A stretch of DNA of 64,000 nt from Bacteroidota bacterium (lineage in GTDB: Bacteria; Bacteroidota; Bacteroidia; Bacteroidales; BM520): the NCBI GenBank assembly GCA_002748065.1, contig PDRJ01000028.1:1-64000 (forward strand), given 5' to 3'. The notes under the pieces are model-generated. The model saw nothing but the letters and a program-made list of their open reading frames with translations, did not search any database and had not been told where the DNA came from. Shown here piece by piece: positions 44,788-53,623 of the stretch (the first letter of the stretch is position 1; each line of letters begins with the position of its first letter). Position numbers and translations under genes: made by a program.

Positions 44788-45405
44788 ATGCAGGATCTCA
44801 TTAACATATTTGTCAAGTCAATCTTTATTGATAATATGATCTTTGCCTACTTTCTGGGCATGTGTTCATATCTCGCGGTTTCGAAAACCGTAAAAACCTC
44901 TGCGGGCCTTGGCGTTGCCGTGATCTTTGTCTTGGGGATTACCGTACCGGTCGACTATCTTTTAAACAAGTACGTTTTGTCGCCCGGCGCTTTGCAGTGG
45001 CTGAGCGAAGACTTTAAAACAGTTGATCTGAGCTTTCTCAGTTTCATTATGTTTATTGCCGTGATTGCCTCCATGGTGCAGTTGGTGGAGATGGTCGTGG
45101 AGAAATTCTCCCCCGCTTTGTATAACTCTTTGGGGATTTTTCTCCCCTTGATTGCTGTAAACTGTGCCATCCTCGGTGGATCGCTCTTTATGCAGGAGCG
45201 GGAGTACCAATCCATTGCGGAGGCTACCTCTTTCGGATTGGGGTCTGGCGTGGGCTGGTTCCTTGCCATTGTAGCTATTGCCGCCATCAGGGAGAAGATG
45301 CGCTACTCTAATGTGCCTCCGGCACTCAAAGGGTTGGGTATCACCTTTATCATTACGGGACTTATGGGCATCGCCTTTATGAGTTTTATGGGCATTAAAA
45401 TCTAA
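44788..45405 (+). CDS. nqrE: Na+-translocating NADH:quinone reductase subunit E
   Basis: 205 aa, six helices, related to Rnf[17 protein letters not shown] and [13 protein letters not shown] carry the cysteines for the NqrD/E iron-sulfur centre in the membrane. The N-terminal [18 protein letters not shown] is highly typical. It is co-transcribed with nqrD and nqrF. Confidence 0.97.
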   Translation: MQDLINIFVKSIFIDNMIFAYFLGMCSYLAVSKTVKTSAGLGVAVIFVLGITVPVDYLLNKYVLSPGALQWLSEDFKTVDLSFLSFIMFIAVIASMVQLVEMVVEKFSPALYNSLGIFLPLIAVNCAILGGSLFMQEREYQSIAEATSFGLGSGVGWFLAIVAIAAIREKMRYSNVPPALKGLGITFIITGLMGIAFMSFMGIKI

Positions 45406-45429
45406 CGTTAACAAGAGAATCATTACATT

Positions 45430-46689
45430 ATGATAGAATCTGTAGGAATAGGAATGGTTGTACTGGTGAGTATCGCAGTATTTTTGTTGGTGATACTCCT
45501 GTTAGTGGCATTGTTGCTTTATGCCAAAAAGAAACTGACCCCCCAGGGAGAAGTTAAGATTACCATTAATGAAGAGAAAGAGTTAGAGGTTCAGCCGGGC
45601 TCCAGTCTTTTGACAACCCTTGCGAATCAGAAAATTTTTCTCCCCTCAGCATGTGGAGGAGGGGGCACCTGCGGTACCTGTACTTGCCAGGTACACGAAG
45701 GCGGGGGCTCTATTCTTCCCACAGAAACCGGCTTCTTTTCCCGAAAAGAGCAACAAAATAATTGGCGCCTGGGTTGCCAGGTAAAGGTGCGGGAAGATCT
45801 TAAGGTTGAGATTCCTCCGGAAATATTTGGGATTAAGAAGTGGGAGTGTGAAGTGGTCTCTAACCGTAATGTGGCCACCTTTATCAAAGAGTTTGTGGTT
45901 AAATTGCCCGAAGGTGAACGTCTCAATTTTCGCTCTGGTGGCTATATCCAGATTGATGTTCCCTCTGTGGAAGTCGACTTTGGAAAGGATATCGAGGTTG
46001 ATGAGGAGTACCGTGAAGAGTGGGAGAAATTCGGGATGTTTAACCTTAAAATGAAAAGTGGAGAACCCCTTTTTAGGGCCTATTCCATGGCAAATCATCC
46101 CGCCGAAGATAATATCATTATGTTGAATATTCGTATCGCTACGCCTCCATGGGATCGGAAGAATAACCGCTTCATGAAGGTGAACCCGGGAGTCTGTTCC
46201 TCTTATGTCTTTAGCCGTAAACCTGGTGATAAGGTGACCATCTCAGGCCCCTATGGTGAGTTCTTTATCAAAGATACGAAAAGAGAGATGATGTTTATCG
46301 GAGGAGGAGCCGGTATGGCGCCCATGCGCTCTCATATCTTCCATATGTTTAACACGGTGAAAACCGATCGTAAGGCCACATTCTGGTATGGTGGACGCTC
46401 ACGCCGCGAACTCTTTTACGAAGATGAATTCCGTAAAATAGAAGCGGAAAACCCCAACTTTACCTTCCATATTGGCCTCTCTGCCCCATTGGAAGAGGAT
46501 AAATGGGATGGCCCGGTAGGGTTTATTCATCAGATTGTATATGACCTCTATCTGAAGGATCATGAAGAACCGGAGGAGATTGAATACTATCTCTGTGGCC
46601 CCCCCATGATGAATGATGCCGTATTTAAGATGCTTGATAACCTGGGAGTCCCCTCCGAGATGATCATGTTTGACGATTTTGGCGGATAA
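45430..46689 (+). CDS. nqrF: Na+-translocating NADH:quinone reductase subunit F
   Basis: 419-aa NADH-oxidising subunit. It has one N-terminal helix, then a plant-type ferredoxin domain with 2Fe-2S ligands C75, C81, C84 (ACGGGGTCGTC) and C116. An FAD domain (RAYSMANHP) and an NADH domain (GGGAGMAPMRSH, LCGPPMMNDAV) follow. It accepts hydride from NADH and passes electrons to the rest of the complex. It is the last nqr structural gene. Confidence 0.97.
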   Translation: MIESVGIGMVVLVSIAVFLLVILLLVALLLYAKKKLTPQGEVKITINEEKELEVQPGSSLLTTLANQKIFLPSACGGGGTCGTCTCQVHEGGGSILPTETGFFSRKEQQNNWRLGCQVKVREDLKVEIPPEIFGIKKWECEVVSNRNVATFIKEFVVKLPEGERLNFRSGGYIQIDVPSVEVDFGKDIEVDEEYREEWEKFGMFNLKMKSGEPLFRAYSMANHPAEDNIIMLNIRIATPPWDRKNNRFMKVNPGVCSSYVFSRKPGDKVTISGPYGEFFIKDTKREMMFIGGGAGMAPMRSHIFHMFNTVKTDRKATFWYGGRSRRELFYEDEFRKIEAENPNFTFHIGLSAPLEEDKWDGPVGFIHQIVYDLYLKDHEEPEEIEYYLCGPPMMNDAVFKMLDNLGVPSEMIMFDDFGG

Positions 46690-46744
46690 AAGGGCCTTTT
46701 CCCACCCTCTATAAGGGGATATTTTATAACTTGAGCCGATAAAA

Positions 46745-47761
46745 ATGTACACCATGCGACAATTTATCGGCTCTTCTCTTTGGCTGTTTTTTCTTGCGTT
46801 GTTATCGGCTTGTGGCACCCAAAGCTACTCTCCTCCGATTCTTTTTGTTGGAGAAACACAGGGAACCTATTATCGTGTTAGTTATTTTAGCGAGGATACG
46901 TTGGTTTCGCAACAGCAAATCGAGAACCTTCTCGCAGATTTTGACACCTCTGTCTCTGTTTATAATCCAACCTCCTTGATTACGCAACTTAATAGGGGTA
47001 GTGGAGCCTTCCGTGTGGATGATTATTTTTTGGAATGCCTCTCCATTGCTCAGGAGGTTTCTCAGTGTACGGAGGGTGCTTTTGATTGTACGGTGGGGCC
47101 TTTGGTAGAGGCTTGGGGTTTCTCCTTTAAAGAGAAAGAGCCCATGAACCACCAGAAGGTAGATAGCCTGAAGAGGTTAGTCGATTATCGCGCTATAGAG
47201 ATGGATGAAAAGATGATTACCCTGGGAATCCCGGGGATGCGCCTGGATTTTAACGCCGTGGCTCAAGGGGTCTCTGTGGAGGTGGTAGCCCGGTTGCTGT
47301 TAGAGCAGGGAATCACCCGTTTTCTCGTGGATATCGGTGGCGAGGTGAAGGCCTCCGGACGAAAGCCTGATGGCTCAAAGTGGCGGATTGCCATCGAAAA
47401 ACCCTCGGATAATGCGGTGTATGGTCAAGGGTTGGAAGCGATTGTCCAAATCCATGATAAGGCCCTCGCTACTTCCGGTAGTTATCGTAAGTTTTATGTG
47501 AAGGATGGGGTGAAATATAGCCATACCATTAATCCTCTTACCGGCTACCCGGTAACGCACTCGCTACTGAGTGCTACGGTGATTGCCGATGATTGTGGTT
47601 ATGCCGATGCCTGGGCTACCGCAATCATGGTGCTCGGTCCGGATCGGGCAAAAAAAATGGTGCAAGAAACTCCCGGAGTAGAGGCCTTCCTCATCTTCTC
47701 TGACAAAAATGGCGTGTCCAAAACTTGGTTTTCGGAAGGGTTCCGGGAACTGTTGGAATAG
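46745..47761 (+). CDS. apbE: FAD:protein FMN transferase (lipoprotein)
   Basis: 338 aa. The N-terminal lipoprotein signal ends with a lipobox LLSACG, so it is exported and lipidated. Family motifs include LDFNAVAQGVSVE, LVDIGGEVKASG, KALATSGSYRKF and HTINPLTGYP. It covalently attaches FMN to the Thr residues of NqrB and NqrC; the position right after nqrF fits this. The start may be ATG 46745 or 46754. Confidence 0.95.
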   Translation: MYTMRQFIGSSLWLFFLALLSACGTQSYSPPILFVGETQGTYYRVSYFSEDTLVSQQQIENLLADFDTSVSVYNPTSLITQLNRGSGAFRVDDYFLECLSIAQEVSQCTEGAFDCTVGPLVEAWGFSFKEKEPMNHQKVDSLKRLVDYRAIEMDEKMITLGIPGMRLDFNAVAQGVSVEVVARLLLEQGITRFLVDIGGEVKASGRKPDGSKWRIAIEKPSDNAVYGQGLEAIVQIHDKALATSGSYRKFYVKDGVKYSHTINPLTGYPVTHSLLSATVIADDCGYADAWATAIMVLGPDRAKKMVQETPGVEAFLIFSDKNGVSKTWFSEGFRELLE

Positions 47762-47794
47762 GTTCAGAATGAAGGTTTAACCATAAGATCCCCC

Positions 47795-47977
47795 TTAGCG
47801 GTTTTTGCAGGTATCTGTTTCTCCTCCGCAAGTACACCCTACCCGTTCCCCTGTGTTAGGGTCAATGGTGGAGCAACTTTTCTTGAATTCCCCCCCTTTT
47901 TTAACGAACATTTTTATGGCTATCCCTCCTACGGCCAGAGAGAGTAACAGGATGGTGATAAGAACTGCTTTTAACAT
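47795..47977 (-). CDS. Small membrane protein with four cysteines, NqrM-like
   Basis: 60 aa: one N-terminal membrane helix (VLITILLLSLAVGGIAI), a basic KKGGEFKK linker, then cysteines C35, C48, C50 and C57 in a short tail. This layout (helix, C-x12-C-x-C, last Cys, basic end) resembles NqrM (DUF539), the factor needed for iron delivery and maturation of Na+-NQR in gammaproteobacteria. It is encoded on the opposite strand, converging on apbE. Homologous short proteins are seen near apbE in Bacteroidota. The NqrM assignment is inference from layout and neighbourhood. Confidence 0.7.
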   Translation of the reverse strand: MLKAVLITILLLSLAVGGIAIKMFVKKGGEFKKSCSTIDPNTGERVGCTCGGETDTCKNR

Positions 47978-48110
47978 AAAATTGCGGCTTTAGTTTGATT
48001 TAATTCATTGTGAGAATCTCTTTTCCTGTTTCCTGGGTGACTTTGAGACTCACCTTTTCTTCTCTTCTCCTCCCTTTTCTTTTCAGGATTGGATGTAGGA
48101 GGCTTAAAGA

Positions 48111-48156
48111 ATAGGAGATGTGGGCAGAAAAGAGACTCCTTGCCCACATCTCCTAT
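48111..48156 (-). terminator. Perfect 16-bp inverted repeat, possible terminator
   Basis: ATAGGAGATGTGGGCA (48111-48126) pairs exactly with TGCCCACATCTCCTAT (48141-48156), with a 14-base loop. It lies about 75 bases downstream of the stop of the minus-strand gene ending at 48230. No strong T-run follows on the minus strand (ATTCTTT only), so termination is plausible but not certain. Confidence 0.55.
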
Positions 48157-48229
48157 GGCTCCTGAAACAGTTGCCTAAAAGGGGAGTTGACACATGTGGT
48201 TCAAGAAACCTATGAAGAGGGGGTTCCCC

Positions 48230-49690
48230 TTATTTCTGGGTCCACTTTTTTGCGTACTCTTTTGAGGTTAGTCCCACGAAGTTCTTCTGGAAAAATGCAA
48301 ATGTGTTGGTTTTGTCCAATTTGAGATTGGAGAGTACATTTTTGCTGGAAGTATCCCGATACTTAACCACGTAGCTAGTGATGTCATTGATATGCTTTGG
48401 CTCTCTCTTCTTCTCCAAATACTCCTTCACCAACTCCTTGATGGTGGATGTTTTTACATTTCCCCATTTTGTGAGTGCGTAGGTACTTGTCTTGCCAATG
48501 GCTGCCACTTCATCAAGACTGAGAATGGAGGATCGTAGGGATTCAATGTTCCTGGGTACTCGCTTTGTCCGGCGTGCCAACTCATCGTGAATTTCCAGCA
48601 ACGTCATGGGGTGTCCGATGTCTTGAAGGATGGCAAGGATATGCTCGGAAAGTTTGATAAGCGTGTTTCTTGCGATAAGGAAGTCCTTTTTGTCCGTGCT
48701 GATCTCAACGTTAAGGTGTTCATTGGCAATTTGACGGAAGGCGGCTCTGGCACGTTTGATCCACCGTTCCTCATCGGTGTGGAGGAAGGGTTTTATAAAC
48801 TCATCAATGTTTAAAGGATAGGTCTCCTCAATTCGTTGGGCAAGAATCTCATTCATCTTTTTGTAAGCACCCTCAAAATCAAATTTTCCGTAGATCTCTC
48901 TCTTTATAAGATAGTAATGATTGTAGTTCTTATCCAGATTCTGAAAGGTTTGATAATCGGAGTCAAAGAAAGAAGCAAAGGTTGTCGCAAAGAATTTGGG
49001 GGTCATAATAATTCCTTCACTCTTGTTGATTCTTTCTGCACCCTTTTTGTTGATGATGAGCATATCACGCTTCGTATCGAAGTTGTAATTGATATGCTTG
49101 TAAATATAGGTGAGTTCTCGTTGAAATACGGCAATAACCCGCTCAATCATTGGGGGAATTTTTTGTGATATTTGACGAACTCTCTCTCTTGTTACCTCAT
49201 AAATATCTCCAATAGATTGTAGTGTTCTTTTAGAACTATCCGTGAAATAGTTGAAGTTTTGACGGAAAATAAAGAACTCTCGTTCATTCATGTTTTTCTG
49301 AAGAATAGCAAGAATATACTTGCATAAAGGAAAACTACCGTTAAAGAAATCATCCCTAAGCATTTCCGTCTCTTGGGTTGGGATGTTGAAGCTGTTATAG
49401 CAGAAAATTTTGAAATCTTCAAATTCCCGTTCCTCCGGACCTATTTTAATCTTCTTAGGGGTTAAACTATACTTGCTAATATACTTCTCCGAAATCCTAA
49501 TGAGTTCATTATTCGTTTTTGCCCCACAGTTACGTAAATCTTTGAAGTTTTTGTACTTAAAGTAGTACTCGACTATTTTATAAAGGGTTGGTATTGAGTC
49601 TGATATGCAGACATTTTTTGTTCTCTCCGACAGATTCTCTATCTCTTTCAACTCAGAGATATGATAATTGATAGCTTTTGTGCTGTTCAT
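48230..49690 (-). CDS. Sigma-70 region-4-like / HARE-HTH multidomain DNA-binding protein
   Basis: 486 aa. Residues about 18-70 resemble the RNA polymerase alpha C-terminal domain (LSERTKNVC...FKDLRNCGAKTNNEL). Residues 133-180 match sigma-70 region 4 (MNEREFFIF...IGDIYEVTRERVRQIS). The C-terminal about 344-480 looks like two HARE-HTH/RpoE-delta-like winged helices (AILQDIGHPMTLLEIHDEL; STIKELVKEYLEKK). There is no region 2, so it is not a conventional sigma factor. It may be a transcription or nucleoid factor. It is monocistronic, with its own TAnnTTTG box upstream. Function unknown. Confidence 0.65.
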   Translation of the reverse strand: MNSTKAINYHISELKEIENLSERTKNVCISDSIPTLYKIVEYYFKYKNFKDLRNCGAKTNNELIRISEKYISKYSLTPKKIKIGPEEREFEDFKIFCYNSFNIPTQETEMLRDDFFNGSFPLCKYILAILQKNMNEREFFIFRQNFNYFTDSSKRTLQSIGDIYEVTRERVRQISQKIPPMIERVIAVFQRELTYIYKHINYNFDTKRDMLIINKKGAERINKSEGIIMTPKFFATTFASFFDSDYQTFQNLDKNYNHYYLIKREIYGKFDFEGAYKKMNEILAQRIEETYPLNIDEFIKPFLHTDEERWIKRARAAFRQIANEHLNVEISTDKKDFLIARNTLIKLSEHILAILQDIGHPMTLLEIHDELARRTKRVPRNIESLRSSILSLDEVAAIGKTSTYALTKWGNVKTSTIKELVKEYLEKKREPKHINDITSYVVKYRDTSSKNVLSNLKLDKTNTFAFFQKNFVGLTSKEYAKKWTQK

Positions 49691-49744
49691 AGAATGCGTT
49701 CTTAGTACTTACATTATTGTAACGTAACTCTCCCCATTATGGTT

Positions 49745-49752
49745 CAAATATA
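49745..49752 (-). promoter_or_regulatory. Putative -7 box for the sigma-like gene
   Basis: On the minus strand TATATTTG matches TAnnTTTG, about 55 bases before the ATG at 49690. No clear TTG at the -33 position was found, so support is partial. Confidence 0.4.
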
Positions 49753-49945
49753 TATAAAAAAAAAGTAATTTCTAAGGATTATTAAAAATAAAATATTTTA
49801 ACCATCGGTGTAAGCAATGGATATCATAAGAGAAATGAGTAGGGGGGACTAAAAAAAGGTTAACGATGATCTCATAATTGCATGATTTTGCCGTAAAATT
49901 TCTGGAACCCCTTGCGCTATCTTTTTTTATCTGCATTGTGATTGA

Positions 49946-50105
49946 TAAGCCTCTGTATGGAAAATCCAACTTTTTCTTTATGCTTGTTTTTTAAATGGTT
50001 ATATCCATTCCCTGTAAGCTCACCTTCTCCATCCTTTGCCGTTCTCGAATTCGAACTTTCGATACAGACGCTGTTTAACATCCTGACTTTATGGACAGGC
50101 TCTGA
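49946..50105 (-). repeat. MITE-like repeat, copy G (diverged, outside the sugar locus)
   Basis: About 160 bp. The left end TAAGCCTCTGTATGGAAAA is eroded, and the right end GACTTTATGGACAGGCTC is well kept. The core CTCGAATTCGAACTTTCG and the blocks AAATGGTTAT and TGTAAGCTCACC match the family in its short form. It lies between the sigma-like gene and the trmH-family gene, showing that the family is not confined to the polysaccharide region. Confidence 0.75.
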
Positions 50106-50174
50106 TCAATCCCATTAAAAAATGAAATCAGATTGTTGGGTTGTAAGGGGATAATTTTGGGGTGGGTGTCTCTT

Positions 50175-50936
50175 TTACTGGCAGAAATGGTAGAGTGCAA
50201 TGGATGCAGCAATAGCAGCATTAAGGCTCTCTGCCTGAGTTTTTCCAGGTGTTGCAGAGGGGATGGTAATTTGGTGAGTGACCCATTTGTTGATCTCTTC
50301 AGATATGCCATGTGACTCACTACCAATAATAAGTATCCCATTTTGGGGAGGTTGGATGGTATGAATAGCTGTACCCGTAAGACTCATGCCATAAATAGGA
50401 ACTTCCTTGGGGTGCTTGCTAAAGAGCTCCTCTGCGGTGATGTAGGTTAAATTGACTCCGGCCAATGCTCCCATCGTTGCCTGCACCACCTTGGGATTGT
50501 ACTGATCCACGGTATCGGGACTGCAAAAGAGGTGTGTGATTCCAAACCAGTTTGCTGTTCGTATGATGGTTCCCAGATTTCCAGGGTCACGGATGGCGTC
50601 TAAGTAAAGGGTGATCTGTTGTTTTACCAGAAGAGGTAATACCTCTTTTTTTACCGCTTGCTTTAAGGGACAAGTGGCGACCACTTGGTGGGGGGTCTTT
50701 AGCGTACTGATCTGTTGTAATTCCTTTTCCGTAACACAGTTTAGGGGGATTTGATGGATGGTTTGTGCATGTTTTTCAATCCATGTGGTTGTGGCAAAAA
50801 TTTCCTCTATGGGAAAGGAGGCATCCATGAGATCCTGAACCACTTTTATCCCTTCTGCCAGAAACAGACGGTGCTGATCCCGGTATTTCTTGTGCCGAAG
50901 TGCCCGTAAAAGTTTTAGTTGATTTTTAGTAAGCAT
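50175..50936 (-). CDS. TrmH/SpoU family RNA 2'-O-methyltransferase
   Basis: 253 aa. The SPOUT knot motifs are present: YLDAIRDPGNLGTIIRTANWFG, then LIIGSESHGIS and ITIPSATPGKTQAESLNAAIA. An N-terminal substrate-binding domain precedes them. It methylates a ribose in tRNA or rRNA using S-adenosylmethionine; the exact nucleotide cannot be told. The start lies beside the terminator of the upstream ribosomal operon. Confidence 0.9.
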   Translation of the reverse strand: MLTKNQLKLLRALRHKKYRDQHRLFLAEGIKVVQDLMDASFPIEEIFATTTWIEKHAQTIHQIPLNCVTEKELQQISTLKTPHQVVATCPLKQAVKKEVLPLLVKQQITLYLDAIRDPGNLGTIIRTANWFGITHLFCSPDTVDQYNPKVVQATMGALAGVNLTYITAEELFSKHPKEVPIYGMSLTGTAIHTIQPPQNGILIIGSESHGISEEINKWVTHQITIPSATPGKTQAESLNAAIAASIALYHFCQ

Positions 50937-50968
50937 AAAAAAATCCCGGAGTTGTTATTTCCGGGATT
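50935..50968 (-). terminator. Rho-independent terminator of the rpsF-rpsR-rplI operon
   Basis: Minus strand: AATCCCGGA, a 9-base loop, TCCGGGATT, then a run of T. The stem arms are 50960-50968 and 50942-50950. It sits 29 bases after the rplI stop and overlaps the 5' edge of the methyltransferase gene. Confidence 0.85.
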
Positions 50969-50996
50969 AAAGATAACAATATTTTGAAAAATAGGG

Positions 50997-51446
50997 TTAC
51001 TCTGCAAAAACCTCGAAGTTTACATTCACGGAAACCTCTTTGTGTAACACGATTTTTGCCGTATAGTTGCCTATCTCCTTGATAGCGTCACCATCAACAA
51101 AGATCTTTTTGCGATCCACCTCATGGTTGTATTGTGCCTTGATAGCATCTGCAATCTGCATGCTGTTTACAGAACCGAATATCTTTCCTGTTGTAGCTGC
51201 TTTGGCGCCAATTTTAACCGTGATGTTTTCAAGTACTTCCGCCAAGGCCGTTGCTTCCTTGATGATTTTCTCCTCTTTAAACGATTTTTGTTTGATGACC
51301 TCATCCCTCTCCTTGAGAGCGGATTTAGTTGCAAGAATAGCTTTCCCTTTAGGAATGAGGAAGTTCCTTGCATAACCGGGTTTTACCTCAATAACATCGT
51401 TTGTAAAGCCCAGATTTGGGATATCTTGTTTTAGAATAATCTGCAT
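50997..51446 (-). CDS. rplI: 50S ribosomal protein L9
   Basis: 149 aa, starting MQIILKQDIPNLGFTNDVIEVKPGYARNFL-like, the invariant L9 N-terminal domain that binds 23S rRNA, then a long helix and the C-terminal domain. It is the third gene of the rpsF-rpsR-rplI operon and is followed by a strong terminator. Confidence 0.98.
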   Translation of the reverse strand: MQIILKQDIPNLGFTNDVIEVKPGYARNFLIPKGKAILATKSALKERDEVIKQKSFKEEKIIKEATALAEVLENITVKIGAKAATTGKIFGSVNSMQIADAIKAQYNHEVDRKKIFVDGDAIKEIGNYTAKIVLHKEVSVNVNFEVFAE

Positions 51447-51457
51447 GGTCTACCTCC

Positions 51458-51724
51458 TTATTTTAATAAATCAGCAACATAAGGCATAAGAGCCAAATGG
51501 CGTGCTCTTTTTACGGCCTGTGAAACTTTCTTTTGGTACTTTGTCGATGTGCCTGTAATACGACGAGGAAGAATTTTTCCCTGCTCGTTCACAAACTTCA
51601 GGAGAAAATCAGCATCTTTATAGTCAATATATTTGATGCCAAGTTTTTTGAAACGACAATATTTCTTTTTCTTAACGTCAACCGCAATGGGAGTTAAGTA
51701 TTTTATTTCTGAATTGTTTGCCAT
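51458..51724 (-). CDS. rpsR: 30S ribosomal protein S18
   Basis: 88 aa with the family block [19 protein letters not shown] and [22 protein letters not shown]. It forms a heterodimer with S6 on the small subunit platform. It lies between rpsF and rplI with 11-23 base gaps, the usual order. Confidence 0.98.
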   Translation of the reverse strand: MANNSEIKYLTPIAVDVKKKKYCRFKKLGIKYIDYKDADFLLKFVNEQGKILPRRITGTSTKYQKKVSQAVKRARHLALMPYVADLLK

Positions 51725-51747
51725 GATAACTGTTTTTCTGTGAAAAA

Positions 51748-52125
51748 TTATTCTGCTGCCTCTTCCGTGGTTTTAGTGGCCTCTTCTTCTTTTGCCTTTT
51801 TGGCAGCACGTTTCTTCTCATTGTAAGCAATAGCGTGCTTGTCGAGTTTTACCGTTAAAAAACGGAGGACGCGTTCATCACGTTTAAAGGCAACCTCATA
51901 GTCCGCAAGGATAGAACCCTCGGCCTTAAACTCTAAAAGTTGATAAAACCCTGTAGATTTCTTTTGAATGGGATAGGCCAGCTTTCTAAGCCCCCAATTT
52001 TCTTCATGGACAATTTCTGCCCCATTGTCTTTCAGTAAACTTCTGAACTTCTCAACCGTTTCCTTCATCTGGTCGTCAGATAAAACGGGAGTCATAATGA
52101 AAACGGTTTCGTACTGATTGAGCAT
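51748..52125 (-). CDS. rpsF: 30S ribosomal protein S6
   Basis: 125 aa: [20 protein letters not shown] start, then [23 protein letters not shown]. The C-terminal tail is a charged, Lys/Glu/Ala/Thr-rich extension typical of Bacteroidota. It is the first gene of the operon. Confidence 0.98.
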   Translation of the reverse strand: MLNQYETVFIMTPVLSDDQMKETVEKFRSLLKDNGAEIVHEENWGLRKLAYPIQKKSTGFYQLLEFKAEGSILADYEVAFKRDERVLRFLTVKLDKHAIAYNEKKRAAKKAKEEEATKTTEEAAE

Positions 52126-52181
52126 TGTTTTCAGATTTAATTAATAAATTACACTACTTTCCCCTGAAAAAAAGGGGAGTG

Positions 52182-52210
52182 CAAAATTACACTATTTTTT
52201 TGAAAATCAA
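52182..52210 (-). promoter_or_regulatory. Promoter of the rpsF operon
   Basis: Minus-strand -7 box TAATTTTG (52189-52182) with a TTG at 52210-52208, spacer 18. The leader of about 50 bases contains a small hairpin CCCC/GGGG with an A/T-rich loop (about 52161-52177). Confidence 0.6.
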
Positions 52211-52234
52211 AATAGGGGGTCAAGAATACCTTTG

Positions 52235-53578
52235 CTACGCTGTTGGATGTTTCTTTGCGACCAGGCTAAGCCATACCAGTCCGAGGATACTGGCCGTCAG
52301 CGAGGCGGTTAAGATCCCTATTTTGGCCACTTCCAGGTAGTGGACTCCCGGGAAGGCCAGGTTGTCCACAAAGAGCGACATGGTAAAACCGATTCCTCCC
52401 AGACAAGCGACCCCTGCCAACTGCATCCATGTGGTATTTTCCGGCAATTTTGCCAACTTTGCCTTCACGGCAATCCAGCTAAAGAGGGTGATTCCTATGG
52501 GTTTTCCCACGACTAACCCTAAAATGACTCCCATGGCCACCGGACTGGTGATATCGGCAACAAAATCACCTCCCTTGAGAGCTACGCCGGCATTGGCCAG
52601 GGCAAAAATGGGAAGGATGATAAAGGTTACCCAGGGGTGGAGTCTGTGCTCGTTCCGTTGTCCCGGACTCATGACACGTTTACAGTTAATGACGATGGAT
52701 TGTACCGCTTCTTGCTGTCCCTGATTCGTCATGATGCTCTCGTCGGGATTCATCCAAGTGCGAAACTTATCCTTATGATACTCAATTCGTTTAATGAAAC
52801 TTTTGGCATCGATCCTTGTCCTTGAGGGAGTGGCCATGGCCACCAATACGCCCGCGATGGTGGTGTGAACGCCGGACTGGAGGAAGAAATACCACATAAG
52901 AAGCCCGCCGATGAGGTAGGGGATGGTGTTGCGTACGCCAATCCGATTGAAGACGATGAGGATGGCAAGGATAACTCCCGCAATGGCTAATGCGCCCAAT
53001 TGTAAGTTGCTGGTATAGAAGATGGCAATAACCAGTACCGCACCAAGGTCATCCACAATGGCTAGCGCTGTTAGAAATATCTTAAGGGGTAGTGGGGCTC
53101 TTTTCCCCATCAGTGTGATGATTCCCAAGGCAAAGGCAATATCCGTGGCCATAGGGATTCCCCAACCGGCAATGCTGTCTTGGCCTTTGTTGAGCAAGAA
53201 AAAGATGAATGCGGGTACGACCATTCCGCCCAGCGCAGCCAGGATGGGAAGTGCCGCCTGTTTGGGGGATTTTAACTCTCCCACCAACATCTCTCGCTTT
53301 ATCTCTAAGCCTACCACATAGAAGAAGATGACCATTAGGAAGTCGTTAACCCAGTGTGCTAACCCCATGGTGATGGAGTTATCGTGTCCAAATCCAATGG
53401 AGAACTCGTGGTGCCACAGATGTTCGTAAGCCTCTCCCAAGCCTGAGTTGGCCAGAATGAGAGCCAATACGGTGCACGCTAAAAGGACAATTCCCCCGGA
53501 TACTTCATTGTGTAAAAAACGTTCAAACGGCTTTTTGATCCTGTCAATAAGCAGTGTTTCTTCTTTTGTTGTACTCAT
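52235..53578 (-). CDS. nhaA: Na+/H+ antiporter NhaA
   Basis: 447 aa, about 12 helices. It has HEVSGGIVLLACTVLALILANS near the N-terminus, the transport Asp pair in TALAIVDDLGAVLVIAIFYT, and ATDIAFALGIITLMG. It exchanges Na+ for H+ and is expected to use or balance the Na+ gradient made by Nqr. The C-terminal end is close to the rpsF promoter. Confidence 0.95.
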   Translation of the reverse strand: MSTTKEETLLIDRIKKPFERFLHNEVSGGIVLLACTVLALILANSGLGEAYEHLWHHEFSIGFGHDNSITMGLAHWVNDFLMVIFFYVVGLEIKREMLVGELKSPKQAALPILAALGGMVVPAFIFFLLNKGQDSIAGWGIPMATDIAFALGIITLMGKRAPLPLKIFLTALAIVDDLGAVLVIAIFYTSNLQLGALAIAGVILAILIVFNRIGVRNTIPYLIGGLLMWYFFLQSGVHTTIAGVLVAMATPSRTRIDAKSFIKRIEYHKDKFRTWMNPDESIMTNQGQQEAVQSIVINCKRVMSPGQRNEHRLHPWVTFIILPIFALANAGVALKGGDFVADITSPVAMGVILGLVVGKPIGITLFSWIAVKAKLAKLPENTTWMQLAGVACLGGIGFTMSLFVDNLAFPGVHYLEVAKIGILTASLTASILGLVWLSLVAKKHPTA

Positions 53579-53623
53579 GTAACTGTGTTTTATAAAAGTT
53601 ATGCACTTAATATTTCTTTGAGG

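Noticed and set aside
11708..50105. CRISPR array
   Set aside because: Repeats are far apart, 130-180 bp long with terminal inverted repeats and no regular spacers.
52161..52177. CCCC/GGGG hairpin with A-rich loop as terminator of nhaA
   Set aside because: It lies inside the rpsF leader downstream of that operon's -7 box, with a very short stem and the T-run inside the loop.
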